NCBI RefSeq assembly: GCF_017831975.1 | Contig: NZ_JAFDSS010000001.1 | Location: 310,001-374,000, forward strand | DNA length: 64,000 nt | Reading direction: 5' to 3' | Source: Microbacterium terrae | GTDB lineage: Bacteria; Actinomycetota; Actinomycetes; Actinomycetales; Microbacteriaceae | In this document: piece by piece, positions 1 to 9,274 of the stretch | How the letters are laid out: the number at the start of each line of letters is the position of its first letter | How positions within the stretch are numbered: position 1 is the stretch's first letter | The notes under the pieces: model-generated | The model's database searches: none | What the model was told of the DNA's origin: nothing | Seen by the model: only the letters and a program-made list of their open reading frames with translations | Translations under genes and position numbers: made by a program

Positions 1-699
<699 letters not shown>

Positions 700-700
700 T

Positions 701-1591
701 ATGACCGAGATGACCTCGGCTCCCGCGCGCCGGCGCGGCTTCGGCGGCTGGTTCTCCGACACCGGATGGCGGCACGCGGTCGCGATCGCGGTCTCGGCGT
801 TCGCGGTGTTCCCGCTGCTCTACGTGTTCTCGGCATCGCTCAACCCGGCCGGCACCCTCACCGGCAGCAACCAGCTGTTCTCGAGCATCGGCATCGACAG
901 CTATGTGCGCATGCTGACCGACCCGCAGGTGCCGTACCCGATGTGGTTCCTCAACACCCTCATCGTCGCGACGGTCACCGGCTTCACGATGGTGTTCATC
1001 GGAGCGCTCGCCGCGTACACGTTCTCGCGGATGCGGTTCACCGGCCGCCGCGTGGGACTCGTCACCATCGTGGTCGTGCAGATGTTCCCGCAGCTGCTCG
1101 CCGTCGTCGCGATCTTCCTCATGATGAGCGCGATCGGGGACTGGTTCCCGGCGATCGGGCTCAACACCCTGAGCGGGCTCATCCTCATCTACCTCGGCGG
1201 CGCGCTGGGCGTGAACACCTATCTCATGTACGGCTTCTTCAACACGATCCCGAAGGAGCTCGACGAGGCCGCGAAGATCGACGGCGCCGGGCACGCCCGC
1301 ATCTTCTTCACGATCATCCTGCGGCTCGTCGCCCCGATCCTCGCGGTCGTCGGACTGCTGTCGTTCATCGGCATCGTGAACGAGTACGTGATCGCCTCGG
1401 TGATGCTGATCGACCCCGAGAAGCAGACGCTCGTCGTGGGCCTCACCAAGCTCGTCTCGAACCCGCGCTACGCGGACTGGTCGGCGTTCTCGGCAGGCGC
1501 CGTCATGGCGGCCATCCCGGTCGTCGTGGTGTTCCTGCTGCTGCAGAAGTACGTCGTCGGCGGGCTCACCGCCGGCGCGACGAAGGGCTGA
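701..1591 (+). CDS. Sugar ABC transporter permease, MalG type
   Basis: Second permease of the carbohydrate importer, 296 residues, normal length for the MalG/CUT1 class. Six hydrophobic segments can be seen, the first near residues 25-45, and the EAA loop reads KELDEAAKIDGAG near residue 190. The start ATG lies one base after the stop of the first permease. No ATPase gene is present here; CUT1 systems often use a shared MsiK-type ATPase encoded elsewhere, which is family knowledge and not shown by this sequence. Confidence 0.93.
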   Translation: MTEMTSAPARRRGFGGWFSDTGWRHAVAIAVSAFAVFPLLYVFSASLNPAGTLTGSNQLFSSIGIDSYVRMLTDPQVPYPMWFLNTLIVATVTGFTMVFIGALAAYTFSRMRFTGRRVGLVTIVVVQMFPQLLAVVAIFLMMSAIGDWFPAIGLNTLSGLILIYLGGALGVNTYLMYGFFNTIPKELDEAAKIDGAGHARIFFTIILRLVAPILAVVGLLSFIGIVNEYVIASVMLIDPEKQTLVVGLTKLVSNPRYADWSAFSAGAVMAAIPVVVVFLLLQKYVVGGLTAGATKG

Positions 1592-1614
1592 GCGGGCGTG
1601 CCATCATGTGGTGC

Positions 1615-3504
1615 ATGACCGCGCTCACGCCTCACCACGACGGCTCGCCCCTGCACGTGTCGGATCTCGCGCCGAGCCTCGGCGACGTGGTCACCGTGCG
1701 ACTGCGGGTTCCGGTCGGGTACGCGCCGCTGACGGCGGTGCGCACCCGCTCGAACCCCGATCACGAGCCCGAGTGGACCGACGCCGTGCGCGTGGGCTCG
1801 GCAGCCGGCTGGGACTGGTGGGAGGCGCCGGTCACGGTGCGCAACCCCCGTCACGGGTATCGCTGGATGCTGCAGCACGCAGACGGCACGGTCGAGTGGC
1901 TGAACCAGACGGGCATCCACCGCATCGAGACGCTGGATGCCGAGGACTTCGCGCTCGTGGCGTACCCCGCGCCGCCGGCGTGGCTGTACGACGCGGTGAT
2001 GTACCAGGTGTTCCCCGACCGGTTCGCCCGATCGGCCGCCGCCGATGAGCGGCCGACTCCGGAGTGGGCGATCCCCGCAGCCTGGGGCGACCCGGTGAAC
2101 CCGGTGATGCCCGCGCGCTCGCAGCAGTTCTACGGCGGCGACCTCGACGGCATCGTCGACAGGCTCGACCACGTCGTGGGGCTCGGGGCGAACCTGCTCT
2201 ACCTGACGCCGGTGTTCCCGGCCGAGTCGAACCACCGCTACGACGCGTCGAGCTTCGACCGGGTCGACCCGCTGCTGGGCGGCGACGAGGCGTACGTGCG
2301 TCTCATCGAGGCTGCCCACGCCCGCGGCATCCGGATCATCGGCGACCTCACGAGCAACCACTCCGGCGACAGTCACGAGTGGTTCCGCGCTGCGCACGGC
2401 ACTCCCGGGGCCGACACCGCGCAGTACTACTGCTTCACCGACGACGGCAACACCGAGTACGTCTCGTGGCTCGGCTACCCGAGCCTGCCGAAGTTCGACT
2501 GGTCGTCGCCCGAGCTGCGCGAGCGGTTCGTGACCGGACCCGACTCGGTGGTCGCACGCTGGCTCAAGCCGCCGTTCGCCACCGACGGCTGGCGCATCGA
2601 CGTCGCGAACATGATCGGACGCCTCGGCGACGTCGACCTGAACGAAGAGGTGCGGCGGCTGCTGCGCCAGACGATGATCGAGATCAACCCCGACACGATC
2701 CTGCTGGGCGAGTCCACCAACGACGCGGCGAGCGACCTGCAGGGCGACGGCTGGCACGGGGCGATGACCTACCCGTCGTTCACCCGACCGGTGTGGGGCT
2801 GGCTGTCCGAGCCGACGGGTGAGCCGTATCTCACCGCAGACGGCGAGGAGGAGACCGAGGCCTGGTTCTTCGGGCAGCCGGTCGGCGGCATCCCCCGGTA
2901 CACCGGGTGCGACTTCGCGGCGGCGGTCACGCGGTTCACCGGCGGCATCCCGTGGCGGGTGCGGCTGGGCAACATGCAGCCCCTCGACACGCACGACACC
3001 GGTCGGTTCGCCACCAATGCCGCACCCGGCACGATCCCCGTCGCGGTCGGTCTCGCGATGACGATGCCCGGCCTCCCCGTGGTGTTCGCCGGTGACGAGT
3101 TCGGCCTCACCGGCGCCGACGGCGAGTCGAGCCGCACCCCGATCCCGTGGGGGAGCGAGACGGATGCCGCGGTCGCGGAGCGCCTCGCCCTGTACCGCGA
3201 CCTCATCGCGCTGCGTCGCGCGCACCCGGTGCTCGCGACCGGGGGCCTCCGCTGGGTGCACGTCGACGACGCCGCGGTGGCGTTCGTCCGCGAGAGCGCG
3301 GGGGAGTCGGCGCTCGTGCTCGCCGCCCGCGGCGACGTCGACGTCGAACTGCCCGCCGGTGCGGTGATCGGCGCCGCGGGCGCCGATGCCGTGTTCGGCG
3401 ACGCCACCCTGGGTGTCGCCGACGACGGCGCTGTCGTGCTCTCGGCGGAGGGGCCGGCATTCGCGGTGTGGATGCTGCCGGGCGTCGATGCCCCGGAGGC
3501 CTGA
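1615..3504 (+). CDS. GH13 alpha-glucan hydrolase (neopullulanase/cyclomaltodextrinase-like)
   Basis: Alpha-amylase family hydrolase of 629 residues, predicted cytoplasmic because no signal peptide is seen. An N-terminal beta-rich region (about 10-120) resembles the extra domain of neopullulanase-type enzymes. The barrel starts at YQVFPDRF. Catalytic residues are visible: nucleophile D329 in DGWRID, acid/base E366 in LLGEST, and the H460-D461 pair in DTHDTGRF. It follows the two sugar permeases by 23 bases, so it likely trims imported alpha-glucan oligosaccharides. Start choice: ATG at 1615 is preferred, but ATG at 1606 is also in frame and neither has a clear ribosome binding site. Confidence 0.88.
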   Translation: MTALTPHHDGSPLHVSDLAPSLGDVVTVRLRVPVGYAPLTAVRTRSNPDHEPEWTDAVRVGSAAGWDWWEAPVTVRNPRHGYRWMLQHADGTVEWLNQTGIHRIETLDAEDFALVAYPAPPAWLYDAVMYQVFPDRFARSAAADERPTPEWAIPAAWGDPVNPVMPARSQQFYGGDLDGIVDRLDHVVGLGANLLYLTPVFPAESNHRYDASSFDRVDPLLGGDEAYVRLIEAAHARGIRIIGDLTSNHSGDSHEWFRAAHGTPGADTAQYYCFTDDGNTEYVSWLGYPSLPKFDWSSPELRERFVTGPDSVVARWLKPPFATDGWRIDVANMIGRLGDVDLNEEVRRLLRQTMIEINPDTILLGESTNDAASDLQGDGWHGAMTYPSFTRPVWGWLSEPTGEPYLTADGEEETEAWFFGQPVGGIPRYTGCDFAAAVTRFTGGIPWRVRLGNMQPLDTHDTGRFATNAAPGTIPVAVGLAMTMPGLPVVFAGDEFGLTGADGESSRTPIPWGSETDAAVAERLALYRDLIALRRAHPVLATGGLRWVHVDDAAVAFVRESAGESALVLAARGDVDVELPAGAVIGAAGADAVFGDATLGVADDGAVVLSAEGPAFAVWMLPGVDAPEA

Positions 3505-3581
3505 CGGGCGGGTCCCACCGCCGTGACGAGTTCTCCACAGGGGAGTGACGCCGGGTCACAGCATCCGGCACACTGAGTGCC

Positions 3582-4487
3582 ATGTCACCGTTGACGACCA
3601 TCGGGCTTCCCATCGCCCTCGGCATCATCATGTTCGGGCTGGGTCTCAGCCTCACGGTGGGCGACTTCGCCCGTGTGCTCAAGCAGCCGAAGGCGGTGGT
3701 CGTCGCCCTGCTCTGCCAGATCATCCTGCTGCCGGCGATCTGCTTCGGGCTGGTGCTCCTGTTCCAATTGCCGCCTGTGCTCGCGGTCGGCATGATGATG
3801 CTCGCCGCCTCGCCCGGCGGCACAACGGCGAATCTCTACAGCCACCTGTTCCGGGGCGACGTGGCCCTCAACATCTCGCTCACGGCGGTGAACTCGGTGA
3901 TGGCCGTGTTCACGCTGCCGATCATCACCAACCTCGCGATCGTCTACTTCGACCCCTTCGACGACCAGCTGGGGCTCCAGTGGGCGAAGACGCTCGAGGT
4001 GTTCGCCATCGTGCTGCTCCCGGTCGCCGCCGGCATGCTGGTGCGCCGCTTCTGGCCCGCCTTCGCGAAGGGCATGGACAAGCCGGTGCGCATCGCCTCG
4101 GTAGTCATCCTGGTCGTCGTGATCGCGGGCTCCGTCGCGTCGAACTGGGGTCTCCTCGTCGAGAACTTCGCGCGACTCTCGGTGATCACGATCGTCTTCT
4201 GCGTGATCAGCCTCAGCGTCGGCTACCTCGTGCCGCGGCTGATCAAGGTCGGTCGGCGTCAGTCGATCGCGGCGTCGTTCGAGATCGGCATCCACAACGC
4301 CACCCTCGCCATCGTCATCGCCGTGTCGGTGCTCGGGTCGGACGAGCTCAGCCTGCCGGCCGCGGTGTACGGCGTGCTGATGTTCTTCATCGCGTTCGGA
4401 TTCGGCTTCCTCATCCGGGAACGCGCGGGGGCGGATGCCGGCGAGATCGACGAGACGGATGCCGCCGAGGAGACCGCTCCGGCGTGA
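3582..4487 (+). CDS. Bile acid:sodium symporter (BASS) family transporter
   Basis: Integral membrane protein of 301 residues with 8-10 hydrophobic segments, the usual size for the family. Characteristic stretches are the N-terminal GLGLSLTVGDF, the SPGGTTANLY segment near residue 85 and the FEIGIHNATLA segment near residue 230, which correspond to the Na+-binding core regions of BASS proteins. Bacterial members carry organic anions such as pyruvate, pantoate or bile acids; the substrate cannot be told here. The C-terminus is a short acidic, Ala-rich tail. It seems to be a single-gene unit; the next gene has its own promoter. Confidence 0.85.
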   Translation: MSPLTTIGLPIALGIIMFGLGLSLTVGDFARVLKQPKAVVVALLCQIILLPAICFGLVLLFQLPPVLAVGMMMLAASPGGTTANLYSHLFRGDVALNISLTAVNSVMAVFTLPIITNLAIVYFDPFDDQLGLQWAKTLEVFAIVLLPVAAGMLVRRFWPAFAKGMDKPVRIASVVILVVVIAGSVASNWGLLVENFARLSVITIVFCVISLSVGYLVPRLIKVGRRQSIAASFEIGIHNATLAIVIAVSVLGSDELSLPAAVYGVLMFFIAFGFGFLIRERAGADAGEIDETDAAEETAPA

Positions 4488-4517
4488 CGATCGGCCCCGA
4501 CCGGCCGCGCGGCTTCG

Positions 4518-4523
4518 TAGACT
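4518..4523 (+). promoter_or_regulatory. -10 box TAGACT for the FBP-like gene
   Basis: TAGACT fits the actinobacterial TAnnnT consensus. A start near 4530 would give a short leader containing the strong ribosome binding site AGGAGGT (4534-4540) just before the ATG at 4544. No convincing -35 box is visible. Confidence 0.5.
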
Positions 4524-4543
4524 GGGCCGCGCGAGGAGGTGTC

Positions 4544-5053
4544 ATGCGTCCGCTCACCGAGAATGAGGTTCGTTCATCGTTCGTGAACGCCTCGACCGAC
4601 GACCTGCGACTGGTCGCACTGCCGGCTGATTTCCCGTTCGTCGACTGGGACCACCTGGACTTCTACGCGTGGTCCGACCCGCGCACCCGTGCCCGCGGCT
4701 ACGTCATCGCCGAGGTCAGCGGTGCGCCCCGCGGCATCGTGCTGCGCCGCGCCGACGGCAGTTCCCGCGCACGCGCCGCGATGTGCAACCTCTGCCACAC
4801 GATGCAGCCGGGCGATCAGGTCTCGCTCTTCACCGCGCGCAAAGCGGGAGACGCGGGCGCCCAGGGCGACAGCGTCGGCACATACATCTGCACCGACCTC
4901 TCCTGCCATGAGAACGTGCGGCTGGCGGCGCCGCTGGCGCCCAACGAGGTGCGCGCGAGCGTCGACATGCGCATCGACGGTACGACCCGGCGCACCCGGG
5001 CGTTCGTCGAGCGGGTGCTCGAGGGCGTCCACGAGACCAACGGAGGTGGCTGA
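4544..5053 (+). CDS. FBP-like treble-clef zinc-finger protein (FusB-type C-terminal domain)
   Basis: Small protein of 169 residues resembling the actinobacterial FBP-domain family, related to the C-terminal zinc finger of FusB-like EF-G-binding proteins. Four candidate zinc ligands are seen: CNLC (about residue 83-86) and a later CTDLSC (about 127-132). The start is fixed by an ideal AGGAGGT site. By analogy it may bind the ribosome or EF-G; the sequence alone does not show it. Its stop overlaps the start of the kinase gene by one base, so the two are co-transcribed. Confidence 0.75.
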   Translation: MRPLTENEVRSSFVNASTDDLRLVALPADFPFVDWDHLDFYAWSDPRTRARGYVIAEVSGAPRGIVLRRADGSSRARAAMCNLCHTMQPGDQVSLFTARKAGDAGAQGDSVGTYICTDLSCHENVRLAAPLAPNEVRASVDMRIDGTTRRTRAFVERVLEGVHETNGGG

Positions 5054-5961
5054 TGGGTCGAGTGGTGGTCGTGGGCGATGCCCTCATCGACGAGCTGCGG
5101 GACGACGGCGGCCGCCGCGAGTTCGTCGGCGGAGCCGCGCTCAACGTGGCGGTGGGGCTCAGCCGGCTCGGCGTCCCGTCGACGCTCGTGGCGATGGTGG
5201 GCGACGACGAGGACGGGGCACGCGTGCGGGCGTACCTCGCCGACTTCGGAGTCGAGCTGATCGCCACACCCTCGCCGCACGGCACCGCGCGGGCGACGAG
5301 CGTGCGCACGGGCGGCGGCGAGCCTACGTATGTGTTCAACGCGGCCTCGCAGCGCCGGCGCATCCGCTTCGGTGCGCGTGAGGCTGAGGCCTTCGCCGAG
5401 GCGCCGATCGTGGTCGTCAGCTGCATGGCCCTCGACGACGAGGAGCAGGTCGCCGAGTTCGAGGCGGCGCTCGCCGGGGCGCGGCTCGCGATCGACCCGA
5501 ACCCGCGGACCGGGATGATGCACGACGCCGGGCGCTTCGCCGCGGCGTTCGAGCGGCTCGCGCGCCGGTCGGCGCTGGTCAAGGTGGGAGACGACGACGC
5601 CCGCCTGCTCTACCAGGACTCGATCGACGCGCTGCGTGAGCGCGTGGTCGGCTGGGGAGCGCTGGCGGTGCTCGCGATGGCGGGTGGCGCAGGAGCGAGC
5701 CTCGAGTCGGGCGATGTCGTCGTGAGGCGCCCGATCTCGCAGCTGCCCGGGCGCATCGTCGACACGATGGGTGCGGGCGATGCCGCGTTCGCCGCAGTGA
5801 TCGCGGGTCTCATCGACGACGTGCCGCGGGGGAGTGCGGAGTGGGACGCGCTGCTCGGAGAGGCGATGGATGCCGCGGCTGCGACCTGTCGCTTCGAAGG
5901 CGCCCTGCTGCGGCTGCCGTCGGCTCTCGCCGACCTCGATCTCGACCGCATCGGCACGTGA
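5053..5961 (+). CDS. PfkB-family carbohydrate kinase
   Basis: Ribokinase/fructokinase superfamily kinase of 302 residues. The N-terminal substrate-binding GGAALNVAVGLSRLG motif (about 27-41) and the C-terminal ATP/anion-hole motif DTMGAGDAAF are present, with the catalytic base D243. It phosphorylates a sugar or nucleoside at the cost of ATP; the substrate is not predictable from the motifs. It is translationally coupled (TGATG, one-base overlap) to the zinc-finger gene. At about 302 residues it is normal in length. Confidence 0.9.
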   Translation: MGRVVVVGDALIDELRDDGGRREFVGGAALNVAVGLSRLGVPSTLVAMVGDDEDGARVRAYLADFGVELIATPSPHGTARATSVRTGGGEPTYVFNAASQRRRIRFGAREAEAFAEAPIVVVSCMALDDEEQVAEFEAALAGARLAIDPNPRTGMMHDAGRFAAAFERLARRSALVKVGDDDARLLYQDSIDALRERVVGWGALAVLAMAGGAGASLESGDVVVRRPISQLPGRIVDTMGAGDAAFAAVIAGLIDDVPRGSAEWDALLGEAMDAAAATCRFEGALLRLPSALADLDLDRIGT

Positions 5962-6007
5962 CGCGCGCGGGCGTCGAACTCGATTTCAGGCATCGGCAGA
6001 CACCGAG

Positions 6008-6013
6008 TAGGAT
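6008..6013 (+). promoter_or_regulatory. -10 box TAGGAT before tRNA-Tyr
   Basis: TAGGAT matches TAnnnT and lies 47 bases before the mature tRNA 5' end, leaving a leader of about 40 bases for processing by RNase P. The -35 region is weak. Confidence 0.4.
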
Positions 6014-6060
6014 TGTGCATCGCGCCTCCGGTCGACTGGAAAAGCCGGGCGGGTGCGCAT

Positions 6061-6142
6061 GGCGAGTTACCCAAGCGGCCAAAGGGATCTGACTGTAAAT
6101 CAGACTGCTCAGCATTCGGGGGTTCGAATCCCTCACTCGCCA
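6061..6142 (+). tRNA. tRNA-Tyr (GTA)
   Basis: The acceptor stem GGCGAGT pairs with ACTCGCC (6135-6141), with discriminator A at 6142. The anticodon stem CTGA/TCAG encloses a loop with GTA. The T arm reads GGGGGTTCGAATCCCTC. The long variable arm fits class II bacterial tRNA-Tyr (82 nt). CCA is not fully encoded; the genome reads ACCG. Confidence 0.95.
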
Positions 6143-6188
6143 CCGAACGACTGAAGGGCTCCGCGAAGCGGGGCCCTTCAGTCGTTTC
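6130..6188 (+). repeat. Direct repeat copy 1: tRNA-Tyr 3' end plus terminator
   Basis: A 59-base block covering the last 13 bases of tRNA-Tyr and the whole following hairpin. It recurs 167 bases downstream (6297-6355) with a single difference, T6160 versus C6327. Confidence 0.9.
6146..6186 (+). terminator. Intrinsic terminator of tRNA-Tyr
   Basis: AACGACTGAAGGGC pairs with GCCCTTCAGTCGTT, extended inward by a T-G wobble and CCGC/GCGG around a GAA triloop, about a 19-bp stem. It is followed by TTTC. Confidence 0.8.
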
Positions 6189-6296
6189 ATCGGACTGTGC
6201 GGGATTCGAACAGCGGCGCGTCGCGCCGCGTCGTTCGATGGGCCCACCGGCCGAGGCTCCGCGTCCCGCGCAGCGGGGCGTGGAGGAGCCGGGGGA
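6189..6296. other. Non-coding spacer between the two terminator copies
   Basis: No credible gene. It holds a perfect palindrome GCGGCGCGTCGCGCCGC (6212-6228) and a second imperfect hairpin around 6255-6290. The stretch GGGATTCGAAC reads as a T-arm-like sequence on the opposite strand, but no tRNA can be folded around it. Confidence 0.5.
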
Positions 6297-6355
6297 CCCT
6301 CACTCGCCACCGAACGACTGAAGGGCCCCGCGAAGCGGGGCCCTTCAGTCGTTTC
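6297..6355 (+). repeat. Direct repeat copy 2: tRNA 3' end fragment plus terminator
   Basis: Second copy of the 59-base block, starting with the tRNA-Tyr 3' end (CCCTCACTCGCC) although no tRNA precedes it. The hairpin (6313-6353) is here a perfect 19-bp stem with a GAA loop. Confidence 0.9.
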
Positions 6356-6441
6356 TCGGGTAGCGGGGAATGGAGCGGGTGCGCACTGCGCCGCACGTGT
6401 CAGGATGGGCGTGCGGCGCGCCCGCGACAGAGAGGAACCCC

Positions 6442-7590
6442 ATGACTTCCGATCCCGGCATCCCGGTCACCACCCGCGATGACGACGGTCCCTCGCCGCT
6501 GCTGCGCGCCGCCATCTGGGTCGCGATCGGCGCCCTCATCGCCGCCGCGCTCGTGTGCGTCGTGTGGGTGCTGCTCGGCTCGCAGAACGGCATCGTCGGG
6601 CGCGCGTTCCTGACGATCCTGCTCCTCGTCGGCTTCGCCGGAGTCGCGATCCTCGACGCGCACCTCGCCCCGCGCCGGCCCGCGTGGTTCGCGCTGGCGA
6701 GCATGGCGACGTGGATCGTCACGCTCCTCATCGGGTCGGTCATGATCTGGATGCCCGACCGCACGCCGTGGGGAGGGTCCGCCCGGTTCGTGCAGTTCCT
6801 CGTGATCGTGCTCATCCTGCAGCTCGCACTGCTCCACGTGCGGCTCTACATGAAGGCCTTCCAGCGGTACGTCACCGCTTTCACACAGACCGTGGTGGTC
6901 ATCACCATCGGGCTCGTCGTCGCGTTGACGGCCCTGCTCGTCGTGCCGCTGATGCTGTCGGAGTGGGCGCGCTTCGCCGACATCTACTGGCGCATCGTGG
7001 TGGCCGTCGCGATCCTCGCTGCCGTCGGCACCGCCCTGATCCCGCTCGTGAACGTGCTGTTCGCGCCCCGACGGCCCAAGCGCGTCGCCGTGCCCGCGTA
7101 CGGGGCGCACCCTCCGTACGGTGCTCAGCCGGCGATGTCGGCGTACGGCGCGGCGCCCGCGCTCGCCGCTCCGGTCCCGCCCGCCGCCGCCCCGGTCGCG
7201 CCCGCACCGCACCCGGGGATCTCGCCGATCGCCCCGCCGGTCGCTCAGGTGCCCGTCGCCGAGCACGAACTCCTTCCGTGGCCCTTCTTCGCCGACGGCC
7301 GCACCCCGCTGCCGATGCTCCCCGACGGGTCGCCCGACTGGGCTGCCTACTACACCGGCTACCCGTCGGAGGGGGCGCACGTGTTCGTGCCCGAGGCGGA
7401 GCAGGCTCCCGAGCCCCAGGTCGCCGAACGCGAGCTCGAGCCGGCGCCTGATGCGCAGCATCCGGTCGCCTCCGAACCCGCCTCGACGGCGGAGCCACCC
7501 CGCCCGGAGCAGTCCCCGACGCCCGATCTGCCGACGCCCGCAGGGTACGAGGGCTACCCGCCCCCACCGCCGCTGCCGCCTCGCTCGTAA
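6442..7590 (+). CDS. Polytopic membrane protein with Pro/Ala-rich C-terminal tail
   Basis: Unrecognised protein of 382 residues. The first 215 or so residues hold about six hydrophobic segments (for instance 22-45, 52-72, 82-98, 106-124, 140-165, 177-200). The rest is a hydrophilic tail rich in Pro and Ala, with short YGA repeats near 225-245 (AYGAHPPYGAQP) and a central conserved-looking block LLPWPFFADGRTPLPMLPDGSPDW. The ATG at 6442 is supported by AGAGAGGA upstream. The tail is likely cytoplasmic or wall-facing and disordered. No enzyme motif was seen. It converges with the next gene, separated by 19 bases. Confidence 0.75.
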   Translation: MTSDPGIPVTTRDDDGPSPLLRAAIWVAIGALIAAALVCVVWVLLGSQNGIVGRAFLTILLLVGFAGVAILDAHLAPRRPAWFALASMATWIVTLLIGSVMIWMPDRTPWGGSARFVQFLVIVLILQLALLHVRLYMKAFQRYVTAFTQTVVVITIGLVVALTALLVVPLMLSEWARFADIYWRIVVAVAILAAVGTALIPLVNVLFAPRRPKRVAVPAYGAHPPYGAQPAMSAYGAAPALAAPVPPAAAPVAPAPHPGISPIAPPVAQVPVAEHELLPWPFFADGRTPLPMLPDGSPDWAAYYTGYPSEGAHVFVPEAEQAPEPQVAERELEPAPDAQHPVASEPASTAEPPRPEQSPTPDLPTPAGYEGYPPPPPLPPRS

Positions 7591-7609
7591 GCGCGCAAGA
7601 GCGTGTCGG

Positions 7610-9208
7610 TCACATCGCAGCGAGCAGCTCCAGCGCGGCCATCGCGGCGCTGTGCCCGCCGAGTCCGCTGACGGCGCCGCCCCGACGCGAACTGGATCCG
7701 CACACCAGCACCCGCTCGTGCGCGGTGGCGACGCCCCATCGCGTGGCCGGGGTGTCGAGCGGCTCGTCGTCGCCTGCCCATGGCCACGAGAGGTCGCCGT
7801 GGAAGATGTTGCCGCCGACCATGCCGAGCGAGTCCTCGAGGTCGGCCGTGGTGCGCGCCTCGATGCACGCGCTTCCATCGGGCGCCTCGAAGATGCAGTC
7901 CTCGATCGGCTCGGCGAGCACCGAGTCGAGAGAGCGCTGAGCGGCGGCGAGGAGCGTTGCGCGCGCGGCATCCGGATCCTGTCCTGCGAGCAGCCGGTGC
8001 GGCAGCTGCAGGCCGAAGAGGGTGAGCGTGTGCGCGCCTGAGGCGCGCAGCGCGGGCCCGAGGATCGACGGGTCGCTCAGCGAGTGGCAGTAGATCTCGG
8101 CGGGAAGGGGATCGGGGATGCCGCCGCCCGACGCCGTGTCGTAGGCGGCGTCGAGCTGGCTCATCGTCTCGTTGATGTGGAAGGTGCCGGCGAAGGCGGC
8201 TTCGGGGCTCACCCGGTCGTCCCGGAGGCGGGGCAGTCGCCGCAGCAGCATGTTCACCTTCAGCTGCGCGCCCTCGGGCGCCAACCGCTCGTCGACCGGA
8301 GATCCCACTCCCGAACCCGCCGCGACGAGCCGGTCGAGCACGGCGCCGCCGACGCCGCTGAGGACGAGCCGTCCCGCGAGACGCTCGCCGTCGGCGGCGA
8401 CGACCTCGCCGTCGGGTGAGATCGAGGTCACCTCCACGCCGGTGCGCAGCTCGGCACCCGCCGCACGCGCCGCGCGCTCGAGCGCCGCCGACACCTGTCC
8501 CATGCCGCCGATGGGCACGTCCCAGTCTCCGGTGCCGCCGCCGACCACGTGGTAGAGGAAGCAGCGGTTCTGACGCAGGTCGGACTCGTCCGACGCGGCG
8601 AAGGTGCCGATGAGTCCATCGGTGAGGACGATGCCGCGGGCGATGTCGGTCGAGAGGGATGCGCGCAGCATCGAGCAGAGCGGAGCCTCGACGATGTCGT
8701 GCCAGACACCGTCATCGCCGACGGCTCGCCGGATCGTGCCGGCCCGAGGGAGCGGGCCGGTCATCGTCGGGAACACGGCGGTCGCGAGCGGACCGAGGCG
8801 GTCGGTGAGCGCCGCGAATCTCTCCGCCTCGCGCGCGTCGTCGGTGACGCGCGCGAACGATTCGGCCGTCGCCTCGCGGTCGCTGGTGTCGATGAGGATG
8901 CCGCGACGAGGATCGGCGGGATCCGGCGTATACGACGAGTAGCGGCGACGATGCAGCCGGATGTCGAGACCGAGTTCATCGATGATCCGCCGCGGCAGCA
9001 GACTCACCAGGTAGGAGTAGCGCGAGAGACGGGCGTCGACACCGTCCCAGGGTCGCTCCGAGACGGCGGCGCCCCCGACGTGATCGAGGCGCTCCAGCAG
9101 CGTGACGGTGCGGCCCGCTCGCGCAAGATATGCCGCGGCGACGAGCGCGTTGTGGCCTCCGCCCACGATGACGACGTCGCGGATCGGGTCTCGGGTGCCG
9201 GCATCCAT
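7610..9208 (-). CDS. Phytoene desaturase-like FAD/NAD(P)-dependent oxidoreductase
   Basis: FAD-dependent oxidoreductase of 532 residues of the phytoene dehydrogenase/PYROXD2-like class. The dinucleotide-binding motif VVIVGGGHNALVAAAYLARAG stands at the N-terminus (about residues 11-31), followed by the ERLDHVGG segment that binds the FAD ribose; a second GG-rich flavin contact, MVGGNIFHGDLS, lies near residue 465. The last 20 residues (SRRGGAVSGLGGHSAAMAAL) match the C-terminal FAD contact of the family. It is not linked to carotenoid genes here, so the substrate is unknown. Start: ATG at 9208, 66 bases from the divergent gene. Confidence 0.85.
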   Translation of the reverse strand: MDAGTRDPIRDVVIVGGGHNALVAAAYLARAGRTVTLLERLDHVGGAAVSERPWDGVDARLSRYSYLVSLLPRRIIDELGLDIRLHRRRYSSYTPDPADPRRGILIDTSDREATAESFARVTDDAREAERFAALTDRLGPLATAVFPTMTGPLPRAGTIRRAVGDDGVWHDIVEAPLCSMLRASLSTDIARGIVLTDGLIGTFAASDESDLRQNRCFLYHVVGGGTGDWDVPIGGMGQVSAALERAARAAGAELRTGVEVTSISPDGEVVAADGERLAGRLVLSGVGGAVLDRLVAAGSGVGSPVDERLAPEGAQLKVNMLLRRLPRLRDDRVSPEAAFAGTFHINETMSQLDAAYDTASGGGIPDPLPAEIYCHSLSDPSILGPALRASGAHTLTLFGLQLPHRLLAGQDPDAARATLLAAAQRSLDSVLAEPIEDCIFEAPDGSACIEARTTADLEDSLGMVGGNIFHGDLSWPWAGDDEPLDTPATRWGVATAHERVLVCGSSSRRGGAVSGLGGHSAAMAALELLAAM

Positions 9209-9262
9209 GCGACCACGGTACGGTGCACCACCTCGACGCGCATCGTGTTCATCTTCGCCCGA

Positions 9263-9268
9263 TACCGT
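9263..9268 (+). promoter_or_regulatory. Leaderless promoter -10 box TACCGT
   Basis: TACCGT ends six bases before the ATG at 9275, the spacing expected when transcription starts at the A of the start codon. No ribosome binding site is present, which agrees with a leaderless mRNA. Confidence 0.55.
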
Positions 9269-9274
9269 GGCGGC

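Noticed and set aside
1468..3261. Long open frame antisense to the GH13 gene
   Set aside because: Its product is Arg/Val/Glu-rich with no recognisable motifs, typical of the shadow frame of a GC-rich gene. The plus strand shows the full GH13 catalytic set.
6189..6296. Reverse-strand partial tRNA suggested by the T-arm-like sequence GTTCGAATCCCGC
   Set aside because: No acceptor or anticodon arm can be formed around it; probably chance or a decayed fragment.
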